The notes beneath the pieces were generated by a model. The model was not told the origin of the DNA. It saw nothing but the letters and a program-made list of their open reading frames with translations, and did no database searches. The position numbers and the translations under genes were made by a program. Shown here one piece after another: positions 1 through 7,239 of a stretch of 14,989 nt of DNA. The DNA is taken from assembly GCA_022385805.1 (NCBI GenBank), contig MU277820.1, positions 4,803 to 19,791 on the forward strand. The letters are read 5' to 3'. This DNA is from Pilatotrama ljubarskyi. Taxonomy: Eukaryota > Basidiomycota > Agaricomycetes > Polyporales > Polyporaceae. The number at the start of each line of letters is the position of its first letter. Position 1 is the stretch's first letter.

Positions 1-138
1 GCTCGTGATCCGCTGGACGGAACGCCACGAAACCACCCTCACCTCGTAGCCCTGAACCCTAAGAACGTGTGAACGCTTGGAGGTAAGGCGATTGTCCAGG
101 AAACGACGGAGCTACGGCCATATCTCCGATTTACCTCC

Positions 139-158
139 GGCACTGAAGGTTCAGTGCC
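139..158. repeat. Short hairpin, copy 1
   Basis: GGCACTGAA (139-147) and TTCAGTGCC (150-158) are perfect reverse complements separated by 2 nt. The hairpin sits between a TTTACCTCC-type block and CGGATTATATAGATAGG. It occupies the same place in its repeat unit as the palindrome at 463-482 but has a different stem sequence. Confidence 0.75.
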
Positions 159-462
159 CGGATTATATAGATAGGATGGATCCGCACGAAATCAATGCTG
201 ACTTGTAGCCCTGAACTGTAAGAACCGTAAAAGCCTTGGAGGTAAGGGAGGTGTCCAGGAAACGACGGAGATCTGGCCTTACCTCCGCCGTGATAGGGGC
301 ATTTTGAGCCTACTTTGGCCCACCGCTCGTGATCCGCTGGACGGAACGCCACAAAACCACCCTCACATCGTAGCCCTGAACCTGAAGGACCTAAGAACGC
401 TTGGAGGTAAGGGAGTTGTCCAGGAAACGACGGAGATACGGCCTTACCTCCGATTTACCTTC

Positions 463-482
463 AGGGATGAACGTTCATCCCT
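463..482. repeat. Short hairpin, copy 2 (perfect 20-bp palindrome)
   Basis: AGGGATGAACGTTCATCCCT is a perfect palindrome located exactly 324 bp after the hairpin at 139-158. Four stem positions differ between the two copies, and every change is matched on the opposite arm, so pairing is kept. CGGATTATATAGATAGG follows in both copies. Confidence 0.8.
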
Positions 483-592
483 CGGATTATATAGATAGGT
501 TGCCATGGGTACCTATGGATTAAAGCTATAGAATTGTGTCTTTACCTTGTCGACTTTGTGAGGATTTTGGTCACTCTAACCTGAGTCTAACC

Positions 593-2524
593 CTATGGCT
601 CTAAGACATTCACCCCCTTTATGCGGGCGTAGTTCTGGATAAAGCGACAATAGAAATTAGTAAAACCGAGAAAAGATTGAACTTCCTTGATAGAACTCGG
701 GGTCGGCCAGTCGATGACGGTGTTGAGCTTCTTGGGGTCCATACGGATGCCGTCTCCGTTGATGATGTAGCCGACATATTCGACCTTGGGCTGGTCGAAC
801 GAGCACTTCTTCACGTTAGCAAAAAGGCCAGCTTTCTGGAGACGCTCGAGGACGAGGGCGACGTGACGCTCGTGCTCGGCCCGAGTCCTAGAAAAGATGA
901 GAATATCGTCAATATATACGACGCACACGACGTCGAGTAGGTCGCGTAGAGCGTCCTGAATGTAAGCCTGAAAAGTTCCGGGTGCATTAGTAAGACCAAA
1001 CGGCATGACGAGGTACTCGAAGAGACCGAGATGCGTGCGGAACGCTGTCTTCCATTCATCCCCTTCGCGTATGCGAATGAGGTTGAACGTGTTCTTCAGG
1101 TCGAGGGTCGTGAAGACCGTACAACCTTGCACGCGGTCGAGGAGATCATTGACGAGAGGGAGAGGGTAACGATTCTTCTTGGTGATGGCGTTGAGCCCAC
1201 GATAGTCAACGCAGAGGCGTAGCTCGCCTGTCTTCTTGCGTGCGAACAAGATCGGGGCACCAGCCGAAGATGTCGAACGCCGAATGAACCCCTTGTGGAG
1301 GTTCGTCTCGACGTAGTCGAGGACAAGGGCGCGCTCTTCTTGCGAGAGGTGGTAGAGCGGCCCGAACGGCGGAGAAGCGCCGTCTTCTACCTCGATCGCG
1401 GCATCGAAGCCAGGACGATGAGGAGGGAGTTGTTCGACTTCTACAGGAGAGAAGACGTTAGCGTACTGACGATACTTCTCTGGGATGTGTTGCTGGTAGT
1501 CGTCGGGAGGAGGCTCGGGTGGTGGCGGGTCATCGGGTTCTGGAGACGGCGGCGTGTCGAGGCGCGCGGACGCAAGGACGTAGCTCCGTGTGCCAACGTG
1601 ATGGTACCGTAACATGGCCATCTCGCTATCACGTGTGACCTTGCGGAAGCGCATGGAATTGATAAACTTGATGTCGAGGGGTTTTGGAGGCGAGGACGGC
1701 TCTGACTCGGGCCGACCGCAGCCGGTTTGAGCTTCGCCGGTTGGTGTCGAGGGCGACACGCACTCTATTTGACCAGGGCTGAGGCGAGTGTCGTCGATGG
1801 GCGAGAGTCTAGGACTAAGAACGCTATCAGTAGTCAAGGATGTCCCGGTTCGACCGTAGCCGATGTGGGACGCAAGGCGAGTCGCAACGCACAACATCTG
1901 CGTAGCCGAAGCGACGGAGGCAAGACGGAACTTGGGAAGCTCGTCCCCCTCATGAGCGTGCACGGCGAAGTTGCCGCCACAACAAGAGAACTCGAGCTTG
2001 CGACGAACCCAGTCGATAGACGGGTTGTGCCGCTCGAGCCAGTCGAGACCGAGAATCACGGGGTATGGAACTGATACCACCGCGAGGGAAATATTTTCTG
2101 CGTGTTCACGGACGGTTAGCTGCGTGACGACTTCGTGTGTGATAAGTCCATCTGCGATTGGACGGTCATCCACGGCACGTATCGCGATCAGCTCGTCCTT
2201 CAGACAACGGGGCAATCCATGACAATTGGCAAAAGATAACGATATACACGAACCGGTGGCTCCGCAGTCGACAAGTGCGTACGTACGGACCGGCTTACGG
2301 TTCGGAAACGAGAGAGAAATAGAAATAAAGAAATGGGAAGATGAAGACTGTGTGCCGTGGACGTGAGACGAAAGACGGAAAACAGGAGCGGAAAGAACAG
2401 GACGAGAAACGTACGAGCCGTCGTCCATGCGCACATGTGACGACTGGGGAGACCCGGTCGCTCGGGCTGCAGTCCCTTGCGATGACGGGTGCTCCTGGAC
2501 TGTCGGGGAGCAACCGCCTAGGCT
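593..2524 (-). pseudogene. pol: Truncated Ty3/gypsy Pol: aspartic protease and reverse transcriptase
   Basis: This frame lies in the -1 register relative to gag and is open back past the gag stop, so it is probably entered by ribosomal frameshifting at about 2524. It need not use its own start: GTG lies at 2434 and the first ATG at 2428. Numbering from 2434, a retroviral-type protease motif DCGATG lies at residues 56-61; Cys stands where Ser or Thr is usual after the catalytic Asp. A proline-rich linker (about 290-315) precedes the reverse transcriptase (about 320-600), with LRLCVDYRGLN, TTLDLKNTFNLIRI, VMPFGLTNAPGTFQ, the catalytic YIDD at 507-510 (nucleotides 905-916) and SFLGFTNFYCRFI. RT would copy element RNA in cytoplasmic particles. 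RNase H and integrase, which should add several hundred residues, are missing; seven unrelated residues follow the break and then a stop. The copy cannot transpose by itself. Confidence 0.9.
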
Positions 2525-2530
2525 TTTCCC
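2507..2530 (-). promoter_or_regulatory. Probable -1 ribosomal frameshift site (GGGAAAA) with downstream hairpin
   Basis: On the minus strand the gag frame ends GCG GGA AAA GCC TAG. The heptamer G GGA AAA (2530-2524) fits the X XXY YYZ rule in the correct phase, two codons before the gag stop. A -1 slip makes the next codon begin at 2524, which is exactly the pol frame, and that frame is open through the junction. After an 11-nt spacer, TGCTCC (2512-2507) can pair with GGAGCA about 11 nt later, giving a modest stimulatory hairpin. The phasing is seen directly; frameshifting itself is inferred. Confidence 0.7.
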
Positions 2531-3810
2531 GCAGAGTGGGAAGCCGGCGCGGCTGGATTCTTCTTCGGGCAGTTCTTCAACGAATGACTGCCCTCGCCGC
2601 AGTAGAAGCAGAGGTTGTTCTTGCGGCGATGTTCCTTCTCGGCCTCGGTGAGCGGACCCCGAGGACGCGACTGACGAGTCACGTCGACGTCCATGGGGAC
2701 CACGCCAGAGGTCGTCGAGGTGGTGGTCGTCGTAGAGGTCGAGGGTAGCGGGTTGGGTTGACGGGCGTCACGTGTTGACTCGTGGCGGTCGCAAGTCTTG
2801 TTAGACGTAGTCAGCGACGACGAGGCTTGCGCAGTCTTGGTCGAAGAGGTGGTTGTAGTCTTGGTGACGCCGCGGCGCCGTAATTCCTTCTCGACCTCGT
2901 AGAGATGGTCGTCGGCGGCCGTGACGATCGGGATCCACTTCTCGAGCGTCGACTCGCGCTTGGTGATGGCGAGTGCTCGAAGAAGCTCAGGCTTGAGGCC
3001 ACGGTTGAACTGGGTGAGCTTGGTCTCTTCGGTCCAGTCGAGGTACGCAAGGTACTCGAGGAACTGGTTGGCGTAGGAGGCGGCGGAGCCGGTCTGGCGC
3101 AGCGCCTCGATTTTGCTGAGGTATTTGGCAGCGAGATCGGATGTCTGGAAACGCTTGACGAAGGCGCGAATGAACGCATCAAAGTCGGTCAGTAGCGCGA
3201 GCTCGTTAACGCGAACGGCGTTGTACCAGGACTCCGTGACTCCGCTCTTCAGGTAGAGCGAGAGGAAGAGGGTCTTGTCTTCGTCAATGACGAAGCCTCC
3301 TCGCTGGAGCTGAATATACGCCTTCACTTCGCGCACGAATGGCTCGACATTGTCGGCCTTGCCTGAGAACATGCGCGGCTCACAGACCTTGACAGTCGCT
3401 GGTCGCGCGGGACCCGGAGGTACTGCCGCAGCCGTACCACTCGAACTAGCGGTGGCGAGTGTGCGAAACGCGTTCGCAGCATGGTCCGCGACACGACGCG
3501 TGAGCTCGACCGAGCCCTGACTTGACTGGTACATTTGCGACTGCAGGCCACGCAAAAGTTGCTCAAGGATGGAGCGCGTCTGCACTGTGTCGCGCCCGAG
3601 AAGACCCACAACATTGATTAACTCACGAATAACGTCAGCCTCTGTCTGATGAGGCACGAAAGCCTCTGGTTGAGGCTGAGGCTGAGGCTGGTTGGTCTCC
3701 GGCCAGGCAGCGGGGATCGGGATGGTGGGCTGCTCGTTGGGCCAAATAGGGGCATTGGGATTGGGCTCGCCCCAGTCTGGCAGACCGTCCGGGAGATTAT
3801 CGTTATTCAT
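2518..3810 (-). CDS. gag: Gag polyprotein of Ty3/gypsy element (capsid and nucleocapsid)
   Basis: The 430-residue protein starts at ATG 3810 (MNNDNLPDGLPD). It would form the virus-like particle shell and bind element RNA. The N-terminal 50 residues are Pro/Gln-rich, including a QPQPQPQP run at 41-48. A capsid region resembling the Retrotrans_gag family spans about 145-285, with FVREVKAYIQLQ, SWYNAVR, FDAFIRAFVKRFQ and FNRGLKPELL. A basic Ser/Thr-rich linker follows. One CCHC zinc knuckle, C-X2-C-X4-H-X4-C, lies at residues 401-414 (CFYCGEGSHSLKNC). The length and single knuckle are usual for fungal Gag. The frame is uninterrupted, and the stop at 2518-2520 lies just after the slippery heptamer, so most translation would end here and a minority would continue into Pol. 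Confidence 0.93.
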   Translation of the reverse strand: MNNDNLPDGLPDWGEPNPNAPIWPNEQPTIPIPAAWPETNQPQPQPQPEAFVPHQTEADVIRELINVVGLLGRDTVQTRSILEQLLRGLQSQMYQSSQGSVELTRRVADHAANAFRTLATASSSGTAAAVPPGPARPATVKVCEPRMFSGKADNVEPFVREVKAYIQLQRGGFVIDEDKTLFLSLYLKSGVTESWYNAVRVNELALLTDFDAFIRAFVKRFQTSDLAAKYLSKIEALRQTGSAASYANQFLEYLAYLDWTEETKLTQFNRGLKPELLRALAITKRESTLEKWIPIVTAADDHLYEVEKELRRRGVTKTTTTSSTKTAQASSSLTTSNKTCDRHESTRDARQPNPLPSTSTTTTTSTTSGVVPMDVDVTRQSRPRGPLTEAEKEHRRKNNLCFYCGEGSHSLKNCPKKNPAAPASHSAGKA

Positions 3811-3850
3811 AGCCTAGACGTCGAGATGCCGACAGAAGAGTGTTGTCGGG

Positions 3851-3860
3851 GCGGAATCAA
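3851..3860 (-). promoter_or_regulatory. Putative primer-binding site, self-priming type
   Basis: Minus-strand TTGATTCCGC (3860-3851) lies two bases after the proposed LTR end (CCGTTACA, ending at 3863) and 41 bases before gag, which is where a primer-binding site belongs. No TGG-starting tRNA-like site exists in the leader. The segment is the exact reverse complement of GCGGAATCAA at 3966-3957, the predicted 5' end of the element's transcript. Known Tf1/sushi-group elements prime reverse transcription in this way. Confidence 0.6.
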
Positions 3861-3862
3861 AC

Positions 3863-4372
3863 TGTAACGGCGCGGGTCGAAGACGAGGTCAGCGAGACGG
3901 GGACTCAAGCTGGCAGGCAACGTGAGAGAAAAGCAGCAAGGGCGCTGAGACGCGCGTTGATTCCGCGGGGAGTATATGACGTGTGCGCGAGGACTATATA
4001 CACAGCAAAAAGGCCTTTTTGGTCATTCCTGGTAGTGAGGCGCCTAGGAGTATCCTGGGCAATCCGCCTCGGTACTTTTCTGAGAATTCACCCAAGAAAT
4101 TCTCGAGAGCAATGAGACATGAGAAAATCCTCAGCTTGATCGTGCTGCGGTTGGCGGAAACGATGAGAATGCTGACATCATATGCCATAAAAGGGAGGCA
4201 TTCGGACAATTCTGGACAATCCAAACCCAAAGTCCCACGGGGTCTCGTGCATGCTCGCGCATGACGTGACAGCAGGCGTCCGGTGACGCAAACATCACAC
4301 TTTTGGGGAGCTTTGCGGCGCCCCAACGTGCCAAATGTGGCAGGCGTGACGAAGGCATGATGAGAACGTGAC
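3863..4372 (-). repeat. Probable 5' LTR of the gypsy element (outer limit uncertain)
   Basis: On the minus strand this segment lies upstream of the primer site and gag, ends in CCGTTACA, and has a TATA box at about 4000-3994, as expected for U3-R-U5. If it starts at TGTCACG (4372, or alternatively 4271) the termini are imperfect inverted repeats, TGTCACG/CGTTACA. R would begin near 3966, leaving about 100 nt of R-U5. It contains small inverted repeats: GAGGCG/CGCCTC at 4037-4042/4065-4070 and GAGAATT/AATTCTC at 4082-4088/4098-4104. With no second LTR to compare, the length of 409 or 510 bp is only a proposal. Confidence 0.45.
3957..4000 (-). promoter_or_regulatory. Element promoter: TATA box and predicted transcript start
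   Basis: Minus-strand TATATAG (about 4000-3994) lies roughly 30 nt upstream of GCGGAATCAA (3966-3957), the segment complementary to the primer site. The spacing fits transcription starting at or very near 3966. A second AT-rich stretch (CATATACT) is at about 3979-3972. Confidence 0.5.
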
Positions 4373-4458
4373 AAGACGACGCGCAACCCTTTTCAACCTG
4401 AACTTCGACCTCTGCGTCGATCCACTGTCGATCCCCTCTCTTTGTCTCTCATTGTTTC

Positions 4459-4950
4459 TTGCCGCCCTGTCTCCTCCTTGGCTCTGCGCTGTCGCTACCT
4501 CCCCTCCTGGTCTTGGCAACCCATTCACCTTGCTTCCGTGTGCGACCTCACAGGCTCAAAGGTAGGCACTTTCTCCATGTGCTCAGGGACTCCGTGGCCA
4601 CTGAGGAGGAGGAACGAAGACATCTTCGCTCGGAATCAGAAGTCGGTATGTGTTCACATTGTTTGAATATTGCTGCTGCTGACTGTCAATGATGTACAGA
4701 ATGTATTATGTTTGGGCGCAAGAATCCCGGTGATGAGCTCAACACCCCACAAGCGTGCCCCAGTCCTCCGCACGAAGTGCGTTTCGCCATCAGTCTGTCG
4801 GGCGCCACCGCTGGCACGGCACATCTGAGTCACCTTTGGTGAGTGTGACATCTGCTCTGTCGTTACATTACTGACATCGTCTGCCTTGTAACCTTAAGTT
4901 GTGCCGTGGGGGAGTTGAATCTGGGCTGCCTTGGAGCATGTCTGTCCTGA
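4459..4950 (+). CDS. Possible spliced orphan gene, 5' end not defined
   Basis: Two textbook fungal introns can be read: 4646-4699 (54 nt, GTATGT, CTGAC, TACAG) and 4839-4898 (60 nt, GTGAGT, CTGAC at 4871, TTAAG). They flank a 139-nt exon (4700-4838). Joining the pieces gives one open frame that includes DSVATEEEERRHLRSESEV before the first intron and GRKNPGDELNTPQACPSPP after it, and stops at TGA 4948-4950. No in-frame ATG was found upstream; an earlier exon may exist (a CTCACAG acceptor-like site lies near 4548-4554). I do not recognise the product. It could also be a non-coding transcript or a decayed gene beside the retroelement. Confidence 0.3.
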
Positions 4951-5099
4951 TATGCGCATTTGTACTTATAGTATGGTAGAAAATTAGCAATATAATGTCC
5001 TTTCGACCGAATTATACGTGCAAGTGGACTGGAATTGTGCAATCGGAAAGAACCGGAATGAGAGGGAATGGGTTGGGTTTTGTGCGCCGTGGGAATTCA

Positions 5100-5252
5100 C
5101 GTCCTAGGAATATCTGGGGGTCGCTCCTGGGAAATTCTGCAGAATGGCCGGTCTTGGGAGTTTTCCAGTGGTCCCCACCTGGAAGTCTCCCAAGGGCGTC
5201 CATAGAGAATCCTGGTCACGGAATTTCCCCAGAAAATCCCGGGAGGGCGCGT
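5100..5252. repeat. Foldback element: imperfect inverted repeat
   Basis: The inner arms 5153-5168 and 5179-5194 match in reverse complement at 14 of 16 positions around a 10-nt centre (TGGTCCCCAC). Similarity continues outward with gaps: CTGGGAAATTCT near 5128-5139 is matched by GGAATTTCCCCAG at 5220-5232, and GAATATCTGGGG on the left by CCAGAAAATCCC on the right, to about 5100 and 5252. No protein is evident. It resembles a decayed foldback or MITE-like insertion, or the source of a hairpin RNA. Confidence 0.55.
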
Positions 5253-5568
5253 CGGCCGTGTACGAAAGGCCATGGCAGTACGATCGAGCGTAGTACAAAA
5301 CAAGAAAATCGAGACTGGGCGTAGTGGAGAGGACGAGACACGAGACGCTGGGCATGAGATTCGTGTTAGGCGCTCGCGCCGTAACACGTAGACTGCTGCA
5401 AGCAAGCACGCGCGAATCTAGAGTGCATTATCAACCTTCGCGTGCCCGTCTACAGAACACTGTACTACGCCACCATGGTCTAATAGACTCCATGGGTTCC
5501 CGGCATAAGCTCATCGTGGACTACCGGGCCTGTAGCGTACTACCTAGCCTATAGACTACCCTAGGTTG

Positions 5569-5858
5569 CTACAAAACGTTGCGCCGATATGCTGATGTTA
5601 TGAAGGCAAGATATGCGCCGATTTCCTCCTTCCATCGTTTGAGGATCTCGTCGGAGAGGAAGAGACACTTGATGGGCCCATACATCTCGACGTTCTGCTC
5701 GATGCCGTTGGCCATCTGCTTCGCGTACTTTGGCTTGGGAGGCATGATCTGGGAGGTGAAAGCCTCCCAGTCGCAGCTCCAAGAGCGAGCTGGAGACAGC
5801 ATCAGTAAGGATTGACACAGCAAGCAGGATGAACCAACTGACTGCTGTTCGGAGGCAT
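5569..5858 (-). CDS. Small hypothetical protein, 78 residues, two exons
   Basis: Exon 1 (5858-5843) starts at ATG in the context TTTATGCC. A 53-nt intron follows (5842-5790, GTCAGT, TTACTGATG branch region, CTCCAG). Exon 2 (5789-5569) ends at TAG. The joined frame gives a compact 78-residue protein with WSCDWEAFTSQI, a second MPPKPKYAKQ stretch, NVEMYGPIKCLFLSDEILKRW and a basic C-terminus. It has no signal peptide or membrane helix. The intron removes a change of reading frame, and the product has a normal hydrophobic/charged pattern, so I favour a real gene. I do not recognise the family. An alternative is a surviving fragment of a larger gene. A stop (TAG, near 5928) closes the upstream frame. 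Confidence 0.45.
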
Positions 5859-5921
5859 AAACCGAAAGAGTCGTAACTTGTAAATGCCATTTAGACATCG
5901 TGTTTCTCGAGCCCAGACCTT

Positions 5922-6194
5922 CTACGAGGACACTCTGCCTGCGCTCAAGCCTGCTTCGCTGCGCTCACCAGACACTCGCCACAGCGGAGTTTGAACATGC
6001 AGCACACAGTTCCCACGACGGATTTTGAGAAAGCTCTCTGACACTGCATAGAACGTACCATTTTTATCCTTCAGAAACAAGGGGAAAGGTATCACAACAG
6101 GCGGAGGTAAGCCAACTCTGCCAAAACTGAGAGATAACGGATCGAATATTGTATATGCAATCTCTGTACACGAAGACATTGCTGAAGGAACCAT
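5922..6194 (-). CDS. Uncertain hypothetical ORF, 90 residues
   Basis: An ATG at 6194-6192 opens a 90-residue frame to a stop at 5922. It contains a hydrophobic, proline-containing stretch (RVGLPPPVVIPFPLFLKDKNG) but no recognisable domain. Codon use is less GC-biased than in the confident genes here. It sits between the 78-residue gene and the MARVEL-like gene on the same strand. It may be a gene fragment, the 3' region of a neighbour, or chance; nothing firm supports expression. Confidence 0.2.
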   Translation of the reverse strand: MVPSAMSSCTEIAYTIFDPLSLSFGRVGLPPPVVIPFPLFLKDKNGTFYAVSESFLKIRRGNCVLHVQTPLWRVSGERSEAGLSAGRVSS

Positions 6195-6230
6195 CTCACG
6201 CTCAACGCAATGAATGTTAATCCGGGTCAG

Positions 6231-7126
6231 CTACAGTAGACACAACACGCAGCACCAAACCTCATCAGATCGTGACGTCGACGCAGCACGTCCTAGAACC
6301 AGAAAAAGCGCCTTCGCTTCGGCTCGCGCTCTGCTTCCCATGCATCAACGAGAGTCGAGCTCCGAAACGAGCGAGAGCACTCACGGAAGTAGCTGTCGCG
6401 CGCGTCGTAGCGACCGTGGAGCGGGTGGAAGAACGCCGCGTTGGCGACGGCGAACATGACGCTGACGAACATGAGGATGAAGACGAGCGCCCAGCAGATC
6501 CAGGCGAAGGCGACGAGGACGGTGAGCACGCGGCACTGCCAATATGTGTGGCACCAGAAGAGGTCGCCCCAGTACGTCTGCGCGAGCGTGCGTCAGCGGT
6601 GGGGCAAGAACGACATGAGAGGTCGACGTACGGAGGCGATCGCGGCGCCGACGAGATAGAGGGTAAAGAGGGCCATGAGGCCAACGAGCTCGCCCGCGAA
6701 GGACGAGATGCGGCCGTAGTCATAGCTTCTATGGATGACGTGTATACTGCATCGCAACATGAGTGGCATGCGCTTCACGGGTCGCGCAGTGACCGCGGAG
6801 GGAGCGGCGGGGTAGGAGAGCGCGAGGTCAGTGACGGGACGTACATGACTGAAGACCAGATTATCCCGAGAACGGAGGTGACGAGGAGTTCAGCGACGAT
6901 TGGATCGTAGAAGCTTTGGCCATTGTTGAGAGGGTCTCCGGGGGGAAGACGAAGTGTATAGTGGAGGCGGGTAGCTGTGAGACCGAGGAGGACAGCAGAG
7001 AAGAGCCACTGTGGATGAGAGCGCGCGCAAGCGGTGTCGATGAGCGCGAGCGCGAGACGCGAGAGGGTTACGAGCACTGACCAGGAGAACGTATAGAGCA
7101 ACGCGAGCACCGTTTACGGTTGCCAT
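6231..7126 (-). CDS. MARVEL-like four-helix membrane protein
   Basis: Five exons: 7126-7082, 7008-6845, 6728-6632, 6577-6385 and 6292-6231, with introns of 73, 116, 54 and 92 nt and consistent phases, give 186 residues. The four hydrophobic helices are ALYVLLWLFSAVLLGLTA, IVAELLVTSVLGIIWSS, ELVGLMALFTLYLVGAAIA and LTVLVAFAWICWALVFILMF, followed by FVSVMFAVA. Both short ends are probably cytosolic. The extracellular-side FYDPIVAELL and YGRISSFAGEL blocks and the late HPLHGRYD resemble fungal MARVEL-domain proteins, which act in membrane apposition and cortical domains; this assignment rests on family resemblance only. Intron 1 joins two halves of the first helix, which strongly supports the model. 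If the last intron is retained, the frame instead stops at 6293 with a basic tail (196 residues). The start is the first ATG after a TATA-like box at 7231-7239. Confidence 0.75.
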
Positions 7127-7230
7127 CTTGTAGGGATCGTAGCTCGACACGGGCGGAGACTGGCAGAGAGATGAGACTGAGGAAGGAGGCGGACGGCGGG
7201 AGTGCGGACTGGTGACGCGGGAGGTGTGGT

Positions 7231-7239
7231 GATTATATA
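7231..7239 (-). promoter_or_regulatory. TATA-like box of the MARVEL-like gene
   Basis: Minus-strand TATATAATC lies about 110 nt upstream of the ATG at 7126 in a GC-rich background. It would place transcription start near 7200 with a 5' leader of roughly 75 nt. Confidence 0.4.

Larger units (their letters stand above)
1..504. repeat. Tandem repeat, 324-bp period, with half-unit copies and nested inverted repeats
   Basis: The sequence from 1 to about 180 returns at 325-504 with a constant offset of 324 (the block GCTCGTGATCCGCTGG at 1 and 325, TAGCCCTGAA at 47 and 371). A third, more diverged copy of the core lies between them (TAGCCCTGAA at 206), so the basic unit is about 160 bp. Each core contains GGAGGTAAGG followed about 30 nt later by its reverse complement CCTTACCTCC (238-247/277-286 and 403-412/442-451; the right arm is degraded in the first copy, 79-88/118-127). 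The two outer copies also carry a second short palindrome (139-158 and 463-482) directly before a TATATAG-like stretch. No convincing protein is encoded. It abuts the broken end of the retroelement and may be part of it, a host satellite or a non-autonomous element; this cannot be decided here. Confidence 0.8.
593..4372 (-). mobile_element. Ty3/gypsy LTR retrotransposon, incomplete (3' half of pol missing)
   Basis: Reading on the minus strand, the order is leader/LTR material (about 4372-3851), gag (3810-2518), then pol with aspartic protease and reverse transcriptase (2524-593). This Gag-PR-RT order and the RT sequence (LDLKNTFNLIRI, VVYIDDILIF) are typical of Ty3/gypsy. RNase H, integrase and any chromodomain are absent: the frame leaves the family sequence after the YARIK stretch near 620 and stops at 593. 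The reading frames that remain are open, so the copy is probably young or was deleted recently. The outer limits are uncertain. The inner LTR edge is proposed at 3863 (TGTAACGG on plus, CCGTTACA on minus). The outer edge could be a CGTGACA ending at 4271 or 4372. No matching second LTR was recognised at 1-592. Confidence 0.85.

Noticed and set aside
1..504. Telomeric or CRISPR-like array
   Set aside because: The units are about 160/324 bp with internal palindromes. There is no short telomeric motif run and no regular short-repeat/spacer pattern.
3863..4867. LTR of 1,005 bp ending at CGTTACA (4861-4867), a perfect 7-bp inverted match to TGTAACG at 3863
   Set aside because: It is a tempting terminal match, but a 7-mer is expected by chance fairly often over 1 kb, and the site lies inside a canonical intron-like segment (4839-4898). 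The shorter LTR proposals are kept at low confidence.
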